From Butyricicoccus_A sp963588905 (GTDB lineage: Bacteria; Bacillota; Clostridia; Oscillospirales; Butyricicoccaceae), in the NCBI GenBank assembly GCA_963588905.1, contig CAVAJF010000028.1:1-13091 (forward strand): a stretch of 13,091 bases of DNA, in the 5' to 3' direction. Positions 1-6,318 of the stretch are shown piece after piece (position 1 is the first letter of the stretch; every line of letters begins with the position of its first letter). Under the pieces are notes generated by a model, which ran no database searches, was not told the DNA's origin, and was given only the letters and a program-made list of their open reading frames with translations. Made by a program: the position numbers and the translations under genes.

Positions 1-4
1 ATAG

Positions 5-19
5 GGCCCTTATAGGGCC
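5..19. repeat. Short inverted repeat at window edge
   Basis: GGCCCT (5-10) and AGGGCC (14-19) can form a 6-bp stem with a 3-nt loop. No T-run follows on the plus strand. It may be part of a terminator or 3' UTR of a gene to the left of the window. It is too close to the edge to interpret. Confidence 0.3.
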
Positions 20-24
20 TGGTC

Positions 25-52
25 AAACCACCGGTTCAACCGGTGGTTTTGA
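25..52 (+). terminator. Perfect hairpin, probable intrinsic terminator of a gene left of the window
   Basis: A perfect 11-bp inverted repeat, AAACCACCGGT (25-35) and ACCGGTGGTTT (39-49), with a 3-nt loop. On the plus strand it runs into TTTTGATTT. On the minus strand no T-run follows. It is therefore better read as the end of an unseen plus-strand transcript, although it could also back up rpmB termination from the other side. Confidence 0.5.
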
Positions 53-69
53 TTTGCAAAATGGGCATG

Positions 70-97
70 AAAAAAGCCCTCTATTTCCATAGAGAGC
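70..97 (-). terminator. Intrinsic terminator of rpmB
   Basis: Read on the minus strand, GCTCTCTAT (97-89) pairs with ATAGAGGGC (84-76), nine pairs including one G-T wobble. The loop is a GGAA (GNRA-type) tetraloop and a run of six T follows (75-70). It lies about 20 nt past the rpmB stop codon, so rpmB looks like a single-gene transcript. Confidence 0.8.
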
Positions 98-119
98 TTC
101 ATCAACCGTTTTATATCAA

Positions 120-308
120 TTAGATTGCGCGAGTAACCTTGCCGGAGCGGAGGCACCGAGAGCAAACATTGATATGGCACGGAGTGCCAGCAACGACAGC
201 CTTAACGCGACGAACGTTCGGCTTCCAAGTACGGTTGGAACGTCTGTGAGAATGGGAAACCTTGATACCGAAGGTTACGCCCTTGCCGCAAACTTCACAC
301 TTTGCCAT
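120..308 (-). CDS. rpmB: 50S ribosomal protein L28 (zinc-binding, C+ form)
   Basis: This 62-residue protein matches the bL28 family in length and sequence. It starts MAKCEVCGKG, followed by the family's SHSHRRSNRTWKPN segment (residues 18-31). L28 is a structural protein of the large ribosomal subunit that binds 23S rRNA. Two CxxC pairs are visible, C4/C7 and C49/C52, as in the zinc-ribbon (C+) version of the protein. Bacteria often carry a cysteine-free paralogue that replaces it when zinc is scarce; none is in this window. The ATG at 306-308 is preceded by a strong AGGAGGTG-type binding site (about 317-324). It is monocistronic, with its own promoter (354-382) and terminator (70-97), and is divergent from hprK. 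Confidence 0.97.
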   Translation of the reverse strand: MAKCEVCGKGVTFGIKVSHSHRRSNRTWKPNVRRVKAVVAGTPCHINVCSRCLRSGKVTRAI

Positions 309-353
309 CTTTCCTGCACCTCCTTATCTGTAATCATTTGAGTAACGGATATT

Positions 354-382
354 ATAATATCATACGTTTCGCAAAATTGCAA
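354..382 (-). promoter_or_regulatory. Predicted sigma-A promoter of rpmB
   Basis: On the minus strand the -35 is TTGCAA (382-377) and the -10 is TATTAT (359-354), with a 17-bp spacer. An overlapping TATAAT (356-351) would give a 20-bp spacer. The predicted start is about 40 nt before the rpmB ATG, leaving a short leader. Assigned by consensus match only. Confidence 0.55.
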
Positions 383-431
383 TAGCTATAGACAAAAAAA
401 TCCGTCGAGAGAGAAAAAAGTCTGTGCTGGC

Positions 432-460
432 TTGCATGTAATCGGGCAATCCGTTATAAT
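432..460 (+). promoter_or_regulatory. Predicted sigma-A promoter of hprK
   Basis: The -35 is TTGCAT (432-437) and the -10 is a perfect TATAAT (455-460), with a 17-bp spacer. Transcription would start near 467, about 50 nt before the hprK ATG. A TGTAATCG sequence (437-444) in the spacer resembles the left half of a CcpA cre site, but the right half does not match. Confidence 0.7.
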
Positions 461-517
461 AAAAGCAATATTGTTACTGTTCATACAGAAAAATCCAAAA
501 TGAGGGGGCTGCTAATC

Positions 518-1462
518 ATGCAACTGAAAGAATTCAGCGTTACGCTGGGGCAGTTAATCACAGAATTCCAGTTTGAATTGATTTATGGACCGGAAGGATT
601 CGAGAAAATAGAAATCACAACAGATGATGTCAATCGTCCGGGCTTGCAGCTCGCCGGTTTTTTTGATTATTTTGAGCCGCAGCGCCTGCAAATTATGGGC
701 AAGGCGGAAAACGCCTATGTAGAACAGTTCGACGAGGCAAAGCGCATGGATATTTTTGAAAAGCTGTGCGCGACCGGCATTCCGGCCGTCATCGTCACGA
801 GAAATATTGAAGTGTTCCCGGAGCTGATTGAGGCGGCAAAGAAGTATGACGTCGCCGTGCTCCGCACCAATGAGTTTACATCGTCGGTTACCAGTGCGCT
901 GGTAGCATCGCTGAAGGTATCGCTGGCACCGCGCATTACCCTGCACGGCGTGTTGGTCGAGCTGTACGGCGAAGGTATCTTGATTTTGGGCGACAGCGGC
1001 GTTGGTAAGAGCGAGACCGCCATCGAGCTGGTCAAGCGCGGTCACCGTTTGATTGCGGATGATGCGGTTGAAATCAAGCGCGTATCCGATCGAACACTGG
1101 TCGGCTGTGCACCGGAGATTATTCGTCACTTTATCGAGCTGCGCGGCATTGGCATTGTCGATGTGCGCCGCATCTTTGGTATGGGTGCCATTAAAGAGAC
1201 CGAGCGTGTCGATATAATTATCAATCTGGAACAGTGGGTAGAGGGCAAGATGTATGACCGTCTTGGCATGGACAACCAGTACACGGATATTCTGGGTCTG
1301 CGCATCCCGTCTTTGACGATTCCGGTACGTCCGGGTCGAAATCTTGCGGTTATCATTGAAGTTGCTGCCATGAATCATCGTCATAAGTCGATGGGCTATA
1401 ATGCGGCGAAGGAACTCAATGAGCGCATGATGAAATCCATGGGCATTCCGAATAATTCGTAA
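518..1462 (+). CDS. hprK: HPr kinase/phosphorylase
   Basis: HprK phosphorylates HPr of the sugar phosphotransferase system on Ser46, and dephosphorylates it when phosphate is high. Ser-P-HPr is the co-effector of CcpA in carbon catabolite repression. The 314-residue protein has the usual family length. The N-terminal domain contains the conserved GLQLAGFFDYF segment. The C-terminal kinase domain shows a Walker A motif GDSGVGKS (158-165), an upstream LHG with H143, and the family signature ELRGIGIVDVRRIFG (207-221). The ATG at 518 is chosen because GAGGGGG (502-508) sits at proper spacing before it; the in-frame ATG at 500 has no such site. Own promoter and terminator make it monocistronic here. 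Neither HPr nor Crh is encoded in the window. Confidence 0.97.
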   Translation: MQLKEFSVTLGQLITEFQFELIYGPEGFEKIEITTDDVNRPGLQLAGFFDYFEPQRLQIMGKAENAYVEQFDEAKRMDIFEKLCATGIPAVIVTRNIEVFPELIEAAKKYDVAVLRTNEFTSSVTSALVASLKVSLAPRITLHGVLVELYGEGILILGDSGVGKSETAIELVKRGHRLIADDAVEIKRVSDRTLVGCAPEIIRHFIELRGIGIVDVRRIFGMGAIKETERVDIIINLEQWVEGKMYDRLGMDNQYTDILGLRIPSLTIPVRPGRNLAVIIEVAAMNHRHKSMGYNAAKELNERMMKSMGIPNNS

Positions 1463-1475
1463 TCGGAGCAAATGC

Positions 1476-1521
1476 AAAGCCGTCCGGCATAGGTGCCTCG
1501 CACACTGCCGAACGGCTTTTT
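1476..1521 (+). terminator. Intrinsic terminator of hprK, possibly bidirectional
   Basis: A 14-bp stem with a single C-A mismatch is formed by AAAGCCGTCCGGCA (1476-1489) and TGCCGAACGGCTTT (1506-1519), with a 16-nt loop, ending in five T (1517-1521). It sits between the convergent hprK and phosphoesterase stop codons. The minus-strand T-run is weak (TTT), so it acts mainly for hprK. Confidence 0.85.
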
Positions 1522-1534
1522 CTGTTTTCAGATG

Positions 1535-2242
1535 TCAGACGTAGAATTCTTCAAAGTCATCCAGGCGCAGACAGCCGACACGGCCGCCGACATCCTTGTG
1601 TGCGGCACCGCAGTCGATGTAGATAATGCCGCCGTCGTCGAGAATGTGACCGGCTTTGCCGCCGCGCAGCAGATAGGTCGGGGTATGTCCGACGATAACC
1701 GTGCGGTCAGAGAAATATTCCATGCCCGGCGTCGGATTCGCATTGAGGAAATCTGCCGGAGAATAGTCGTCCAGCGGCTGTTCCGGATCGAAGCCTGTGA
1801 TGCCGCTGTGCGTCAGCACAAATGAAACACCGTCTGCCTCGGCTTCTTCGTACAGCGTCATCTCGCCGATGTAATCGAGGATGGCTTCTCTGCCTTCTTC
1901 GTCCAGAGAGAGGTACTGGATCAGCGTGCGCTGACCGCCGTCTGCTGCCCACTTGGACAGCTGCGCGCGGGCATCATCGTCCAGATAGTCCATGAAGTTG
2001 TCAACAGTTGCCTCCGGCGGGAGAGACTGCACACTGCGGACGAAAGACAATTCGTGGTTGCCGAGGGTTGGGAAGACATTGGGACGCTCCATCATGTCGT
2101 GCAGGAGACCAATCGGATCCGGACCGAGATCGACGCAGTCGCCCAGAACAAACATGGTGTCCTGATCGGAAAAATGAATGGTGTCCAATAGGGTCTGCCA
2201 ATCTTCCAGACAGCCGTGCAGATCGCTCACTGTATAAATCAT
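1535..2242 (-). CDS. Metallophosphoesterase, PPP-type serine/threonine phosphatase-like
   Basis: A 235-residue cytosolic protein of the calcineurin-like PPP superfamily (PrpE/ApaH/bacterial protein-phosphatase group). The dinuclear-metal motifs appear in order: SDLHG (D7, H9), GDCVDLGP (D35, D38), GNHE (N62, H63), LTHSG (H145) and GHTP (H186). The substrate cannot be read from sequence; protein Ser/Thr phosphate or dinucleotide polyphosphates are the usual candidates. The start at 2242 has a GGAGG site just upstream (complement of ACCTCC, 2251-2256) and puts the first metal motif at residue 7, as in the family. The open frame continues upstream only as noise. It has its own promoter and lies reversed between hprK and murB. 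Its position beside hprK makes a signalling role tempting, but that is guesswork. Confidence 0.88.
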   Translation of the reverse strand: MIYTVSDLHGCLEDWQTLLDTIHFSDQDTMFVLGDCVDLGPDPIGLLHDMMERPNVFPTLGNHELSFVRSVQSLPPEATVDNFMDYLDDDARAQLSKWAADGGQRTLIQYLSLDEEGREAILDYIGEMTLYEEAEADGVSFVLTHSGITGFDPEQPLDDYSPADFLNANPTPGMEYFSDRTVIVGHTPTYLLRGGKAGHILDDGGIIYIDCGAAHKDVGGRVGCLRLDDFEEFYV

Positions 2243-2288
2243 AAACGAAAACCTCCGAAATATTGCAAAAAAATTCAGGTGTGTTTCT

Positions 2289-2317
2289 ATTGTATGCGAC
2301 TGCGAACAGAAAAACAA
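2289..2317 (-). promoter_or_regulatory. Predicted sigma-A promoter of the metallophosphoesterase gene
   Basis: On the minus strand the -35 is TTGTTT (2317-2312) and the -10 is TACAAT (2294-2289), with a 17-bp spacer. The predicted start is about 40 nt before the ATG at 2242. It is back to back with the murB promoter about 60 bp away. Confidence 0.6.
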
Positions 2318-2377
2318 GAGGAGATTTGAAAATCTGATGCAAAATATGCGGATTGTGTTCCGATTTTGCGCCGTGCA

Positions 2378-2386
2378 TGATATAAT
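2378..2386 (+). promoter_or_regulatory. Extended -10 promoter of the murB operon
   Basis: TGATATAAT (2378-2386) is a TGn extension joined to a perfect TATAAT. The -35 at 17-bp spacing (TTCCGA, 2358-2363) is poor, which is typical of extended -10 promoters. Transcription would start near 2393, about 50 nt before murB, and would cover murB through dnaE. Confidence 0.55.
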
Positions 2387-2440
2387 AAAAATGTATGAAA
2401 AGCATGGAGAAATCATGTATTTTGAGATTAAAGGAATGAA

Positions 2441-3358
2441 GTGTTTTTTATGATAGAAGAATTTAAGTCGAAATTGGAATGCCCGGCAGATGAGTTGGCG
2501 TTCTATACCAAGGAGCCGATGAATCGGCATACCTCGTTCCGCATCGGCGGACCGGCGGATTTGCTGGTTATGCCAAAGACTGAACGTGCCGTTTGCAGCG
2601 CCGTCAAGGCGGCAAGACAGGCACAGCTGCCGCTCACCGTTCTTGGCAATGGCTCGAATGTTCTGGTGCGCGATGAAGGCATCCGCGGCGTTGTGCTGTG
2701 CCTTGGCACGGAGTACGGAGAGGTGCACATCAATGGCACGACGGTGCAGGCGCAGACCGGCGCGCTGCTGTCCGTTTTGGCGAGCGAAGCGCTGAAAAAT
2801 CAGTTGACCGGCCTGGAGTTCGCAGGCGGTATTCCTGGCTCGTTAGGCGGTGCGCTGTTCATGGATGCCGGCGCTTACGGCGGACAGATGGCGGATGTCG
2901 TGGTCTCTTCGCGCTATTATGACGCGCAGACCGACACCATCGGCACCCTGACCGGGGAAGAGCACGCTTTTGGCTATCGTACCAGTGCATACAAGGATCA
3001 TCCGCAGTGGGTAGCGCTGTCTGCTACCTTACAGCTGCAAACCGGTGATCCGGTGGAAATTAAGGCAAAAATGGATGACTTTTCTCAGCGCAGACGCGAC
3101 AAGCAGCCACTCAATTATCCGAGCGCAGGCAGCACATTTAAGCGTCCGGAGGGATATTTTGCCGGCAAGCTGATTCAGGATGCCGGCTTGATGGGATATA
3201 CGGTTGGCGGCGCACAGGTGTCCGAGAAGCACGCCGGTTTTGTTATCAACCGCGGCGGCGCAACCTGTGCGGATGTCCTCGCGCTGATTGACCATGTACG
3301 GGGAGAAGTGCTGCGTCAGTTTGGCGTAGAGCTGGAACCGGAAGTCAGACTGCTGTAA
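2441..3358 (+). CDS. murB: UDP-N-acetylenolpyruvoylglucosamine reductase
   Basis: MurB uses NADPH and bound FAD to reduce UDP-GlcNAc-enolpyruvate to UDP-MurNAc, the second committed step of peptidoglycan synthesis, in the cytosol. FAD-binding motifs are HTSFRIGGPAD (30-40), LGNGSNVLVRD (68-78) and the GGIPGSLGGALFMDAGAYGG block (129-148). FGYRTSAYK (177-185) fits the shorter type II enzymes common in Firmicutes. SAGSTFKRP (228-236) carries the catalytic serine S231, and the C-terminal LEPEVR (298-303) carries the conserved glutamate. Length is 305 residues, normal for the family. The start is uncertain: GTG at 2441 lies 5 nt after AGGA (2432-2435), while the ATG at 2450 is 14 nt away. First gene of the operon. 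Confidence 0.96.
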   Translation: MFFMIEEFKSKLECPADELAFYTKEPMNRHTSFRIGGPADLLVMPKTERAVCSAVKAARQAQLPLTVLGNGSNVLVRDEGIRGVVLCLGTEYGEVHINGTTVQAQTGALLSVLASEALKNQLTGLEFAGGIPGSLGGALFMDAGAYGGQMADVVVSSRYYDAQTDTIGTLTGEEHAFGYRTSAYKDHPQWVALSATLQLQTGDPVEIKAKMDDFSQRRRDKQPLNYPSAGSTFKRPEGYFAGKLIQDAGLMGYTVGGAQVSEKHAGFVINRGGATCADVLALIDHVRGEVLRQFGVELEPEVRLL

Positions 3359-3390
3359 GACATCAATCAAGGGGAAAGGACTGCAAGAGC

Positions 3391-4254
3391 ATGAACTTTT
3401 ATATCATTTCCGGCATGTCCGGATCGGGAAAATCAAGAGCAATGGCGACTCTGGAAGATCTGGGCTATTACTGCGTGGATAATATGCCGGTGGCATTGAT
3501 TCCGGCATTTGCTGAAATCTGTATGGCGGCAACAGGCGGAAAATATGAACGCGTGGCGCTGGCTGTCGATGTGCGCGCCGGAAAGGATATTGTACACTTG
3601 CAGGCGGCCTGCGATCGAATCAAGGACATTGGATGCGAATACAAAATCATCTATTTGGATACGGCGACGCCGATTCTCATCAACCGCTATAAGGCGACCC
3701 GCCGCAAGCATCCTCTCATGGTAGATGGTGTGACCATGGTAGACGCCATTGAGCGCGAACGTGAGCTGCTGTCATCCGTGCGGATGCGGGCGGATTTTGT
3801 GGTGGATACGACTCGGTTAGAGGTTTCTCAGCTGCGGGAAACCATTATTTCTCTGGTAACCGGAAAAAAAGAAGGCGGTTTGCTGCGCGTCAATGTCGTT
3901 TCGTTCGGCTTTAAGTACGGCATACCGGCGGATGCAGATCTCGTGTTTGATGTGCGTTTTTTGCCGAATCCGTACTATGAAATCAGCCTGCGCGAAAAGA
4001 CAGGACAGAACCCGCGCGTCAGAAATTACGTGTTCTGCGACGGCACGGCGGATCGGTATCTGGATTATCTGTTCCCGCTGCTTGACTTCTTGATTCCGCA
4101 GTATACCAAAGAGGGCAAAGCTGTGCTCACCATCGGCATCGGCTGCACCGGCGGGCGCCATCGCTCGGTTGCGATTGCAGAGGCCGTAAACAAACACTTG
4201 CTGGACAATCATGTGATGACCACAGCCACGCATAGAGATAGTCAGAAAGGATAA
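3391..4254 (+). CDS. rapZ: RNase adapter / nucleotide-binding protein RapZ (YvcJ)
   Basis: A 287-residue P-loop protein of the RapZ/YvcJ family. In E. coli RapZ senses glucosamine-6-phosphate and guides RNase E to the GlmZ small RNA. The Firmicutes homologue YvcJ binds and hydrolyses GTP/ATP, and its target is less clear. Visible motifs are Walker A GMSGSGKS (8-15), LGYYCVDNMP (24-33), SFGFKYG (171-177) followed by DLVFDVRFLPNPYY, and the C-terminal GCTGGRHRSV (251-260), the sugar-phosphate-binding region of E. coli RapZ. A GGGGAAAGGA binding site (3371-3380) precedes the ATG by 10 nt. It follows murB by 32 nt and precedes yvcK by 3 nt, the standard arrangement. The E. coli RNA partners are not expected in this lineage. 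Confidence 0.96.
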   Translation: MNFYIISGMSGSGKSRAMATLEDLGYYCVDNMPVALIPAFAEICMAATGGKYERVALAVDVRAGKDIVHLQAACDRIKDIGCEYKIIYLDTATPILINRYKATRRKHPLMVDGVTMVDAIERERELLSSVRMRADFVVDTTRLEVSQLRETIISLVTGKKEGGLLRVNVVSFGFKYGIPADADLVFDVRFLPNPYYEISLREKTGQNPRVRNYVFCDGTADRYLDYLFPLLDFLIPQYTKEGKAVLTIGIGCTGGRHRSVAIAEAVNKHLLDNHVMTTATHRDSQKG

Positions 4255-4257
4255 AAA

Positions 4258-5391
4258 ATGGCGAGACCATTTTATCAAAAGCTGTATCTTCGCACGCTGC
4301 GCGCCGCGAGAAAATTTGGCCTGCGCAAGCGGCAAAATCAGCAGAGCATTCGATCCGCACGCAGCTTGGGACCGCGAATTGTCGTCATTGGCGGCGGAAC
4401 CGGTCTTTCTACGATGCTGCGCGGACTCAAAACATATACAGAAAATATTACAGCCATTGTGTCGGTTTCCGATGACGGCGGCGGCAGCGGTGTGCTGAGA
4501 GAAGATCTCGGTATGCTGCCGCCGGGCGATATTCGCAACTGCATTACCGCCCTCGCCAATACTGAGCCGACCATGATGGAACTGATGAACTATCGGTTTC
4601 CGGAGGGCATCAATAAGGGACAGTCGTTTGGCAACTTGTTCCTCGCTGCGCTCAATGGCATCACAGGCTCGTTTGAAGAAGCTGTGACGCGCATGAACGA
4701 AGTACTTGCTGTCACCGGTAAGGTGCTTCCTGTGACCAATGCCAATGTGAATTTGGTGGCGGATTTTGAAAACGGCGCCAGTGTTGTCGGTGAGTCCAAG
4801 ATTGCTGCCAAGAAAAAGCAGCAGAATTGTCGAATTCACAAGGTACGACTGGAGCCGGAGCGGCCAAAAGCGTTGCCGCACGCCATTGATGCGATTTTAT
4901 CGGCAGATATGATTATTCTGGGGCCAGGCAGTCTGTATACCAGTATTATTCCCAATTTGCTGGTGGACGGTATTGTGCAGGCATTGGAACAGAGCAAGGC
5001 ACCAAAGATTTATGTGCTCAATATTATGACACAGGACGGCGAGACCGAAGGCTATACGGCATTCGATCATCTCCATGCACTGCTGCAGCACAGCGCGCCG
5101 CATCTGGTCGATGCGTGTATTTATAACACCGCACCGGTACCGGACCCGATTCAGGCACGGTATAAGACGGAGGATGCGGAGCCGGTGGAAATCGATATGC
5201 AGCGGTTCCGAGAGGCCGGTGTCGAAATGTATGGATTCCCTCTCATTGCAGGCGGCAGCCAATTGGCGCGGCATGATCCGGCGCTGCTGGCACAGGCGGT
5301 TGTCAATGTGTTTGGCCGCTGCTGCGTGCGCGAAGGCATTTACGGCGCATACGATATGCTGGCGCGTGAGACGGACCCGGGAAAGATTTAA
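4258..5391 (+). CDS. yvcK: YvcK family UDP-GlcNAc-binding protein (gluconeogenesis factor)
   Basis: YvcK belongs to the CofD-like Rossmann family. In Bacillus and Listeria it binds UDP-GlcNAc and is needed for growth on gluconeogenic carbon sources and for normal cell-wall synthesis. Motifs are GGGTGLS (45-51), SVSDDGGGSG (69-78), GDIRNC (90-95), GQSFGNL (121-127), LGPGSLYTSIIPN (221-233) and NIMTQDGETEGYT (255-267). The protein is 377 residues because about 38 residues precede the first Rossmann strand. That extension holds about 12 Arg/Lys and no acidic residue, and it has no hydrophobic membrane segment. The ATG at 4258 is preceded by AAAGGA inside the end of rapZ, 3 nt after the rapZ stop, so the genes are probably translationally coupled. 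Some clostridial homologues carry N-terminal membrane helices instead. Confidence 0.95.
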   Translation: MARPFYQKLYLRTLRAARKFGLRKRQNQQSIRSARSLGPRIVVIGGGTGLSTMLRGLKTYTENITAIVSVSDDGGGSGVLREDLGMLPPGDIRNCITALANTEPTMMELMNYRFPEGINKGQSFGNLFLAALNGITGSFEEAVTRMNEVLAVTGKVLPVTNANVNLVADFENGASVVGESKIAAKKKQQNCRIHKVRLEPERPKALPHAIDAILSADMIILGPGSLYTSIIPNLLVDGIVQALEQSKAPKIYVLNIMTQDGETEGYTAFDHLHALLQHSAPHLVDACIYNTAPVPDPIQARYKTEDAEPVEIDMQRFREAGVEMYGFPLIAGGSQLARHDPALLAQAVVNVFGRCCVREGIYGAYDMLARETDPGKI

Positions 5392-5403
5392 GGAGGATTG
5401 CGC

Positions 5404-6318
5404 ATGTCGTTTTCAGCGCAGACTAAAACAGAATTGTGCGCAATTCCTGTCAGTCGGGAGTGCTGCGCGGTAGCGGAGGCCTATGGGCTGCTGCTGTTTG
5501 CGCACACGTTCTCGCATACGGAAATTTCTATCGTGACAGCGAATGAAGCGCTGGCAAAGCGCGTGCCGCCGCTGCTGACCCGTGCCTTCAGTGCATCGGT
5601 ACAGTCGCAGGAAAAAGGCGCTGGCGGACGGATGACGCTGAAAATTACCGAAGAAAAGCAGCTCAAACGCATTTTTGCCAAGCTCGGCTACGACTGGCAG
5701 TATCATATGACCTATCACCTCAATCGCAATATCATCGAAGAGGATTGCTGCCGCGCCGCATTTCTGCGCGGTGTTTTTCTCGCGGCGGGAACCGTTGCAG
5801 GGCCGGATAAAAAAATCCATCTGGAATTGGCGACCTCTCATCATGCGCTGAGCCGAGAAGTCATGAGCTTGCTGCTGGATATGAATTTTAATCCCAAATT
5901 TGCCATGCGCAAGACGGTTTCTCTGCTGTATTGGAAGGATGAAGCGGGCACAGAGGATTTTTTGACGCTGATCGGCGCACAGCGCGCCGCCATGGAGCTG
6001 ATGCAGGCAAAGGTAGAAAAACAGCTGCGCAATAAGGTCAATCGCCGTGTCAATTGCGAAACCGCTAATGTCATCAAGGCATCCAATGCGGCAGCAGAAC
6101 AGATTGCCGTCATTCAGCAGGCACTGAACAAGGGAGGCTGGGAGATTTTTCCCGATGCGATGCATGAGACCATTCGCCTGCGGCTGGAGCATCCAGAGAT
6201 GAGCCTGAACGAATTGGCGGCACAATCACAGCCGCCGCTGTCCAAGCCGGGCATGAGCCATCGGCTCAAGCGCATTGTGGCATTGGCAAAGGCGGCAGTA
6301 CAGGAGGAACATTCATGA
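5404..6318 (+). CDS. whiA: DNA-binding protein WhiA
   Basis: WhiA is a DNA-binding protein conserved in Gram-positive bacteria. It is a sporulation regulator in Streptomyces, and in Bacillus it affects division and chromosome segregation. The 304-residue protein has the two-domain layout: an N-terminal homing-endonuclease-like fold with a degenerate LAGLIDADG-like segment FLRGVFLAAGTVAGP (120-134), the conserved NCETANVIKASNAA (217-230), and a C-terminal helix-turn-helix with SLNELAAQSQPPLSKPGMSH (267-286). The ATG at 5404 is 7 nt after a perfect AGGAGG (5391-5396); an in-frame TTG at 5398 is too close to that site. It follows yvcK by 12 nt, and its TGA overlaps the dnaE ATG by 4 nt. A Crh/HPr gene sometimes found next to whiA is absent. 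Confidence 0.96.
   Translation: MSFSAQTKTELCAIPVSRECCAVAEAYGLLLFAHTFSHTEISIVTANEALAKRVPPLLTRAFSASVQSQEKGAGGRMTLKITEEKQLKRIFAKLGYDWQYHMTYHLNRNIIEEDCCRAAFLRGVFLAAGTVAGPDKKIHLELATSHHALSREVMSLLLDMNFNPKFAMRKTVSLLYWKDEAGTEDFLTLIGAQRAAMELMQAKVEKQLRNKVNRRVNCETANVIKASNAAAEQIAVIQQALNKGGWEIFPDAMHETIRLRLEHPEMSLNELAAQSQPPLSKPGMSHRLKRIVALAKAAVQEEHS

Noticed and set aside
500..517. Upstream hprK start at ATG 500
   Set aside because: There is no binding site before it, while GAGGGGG inside this stretch serves the ATG at 518 and gives the normal family N-terminus.
2243..2728. Long N-terminal extension of the metallophosphoesterase, giving 397 residues
   Set aside because: The extension runs antisense into murB and through both predicted promoters. 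A GGAGG-preceded ATG at 2242 places the metal motif at the normal position.
3817..4881. 354-residue antisense frame across rapZ and yvcK
   Set aside because: Both sense genes are well-supported families. The antisense product has no recognisable motifs and spans two genes and their junction.
5398..5403. TTG start for whiA
   Set aside because: It is only 1 nt after the AGGAGG site. The ATG at 5404 has the correct spacing.
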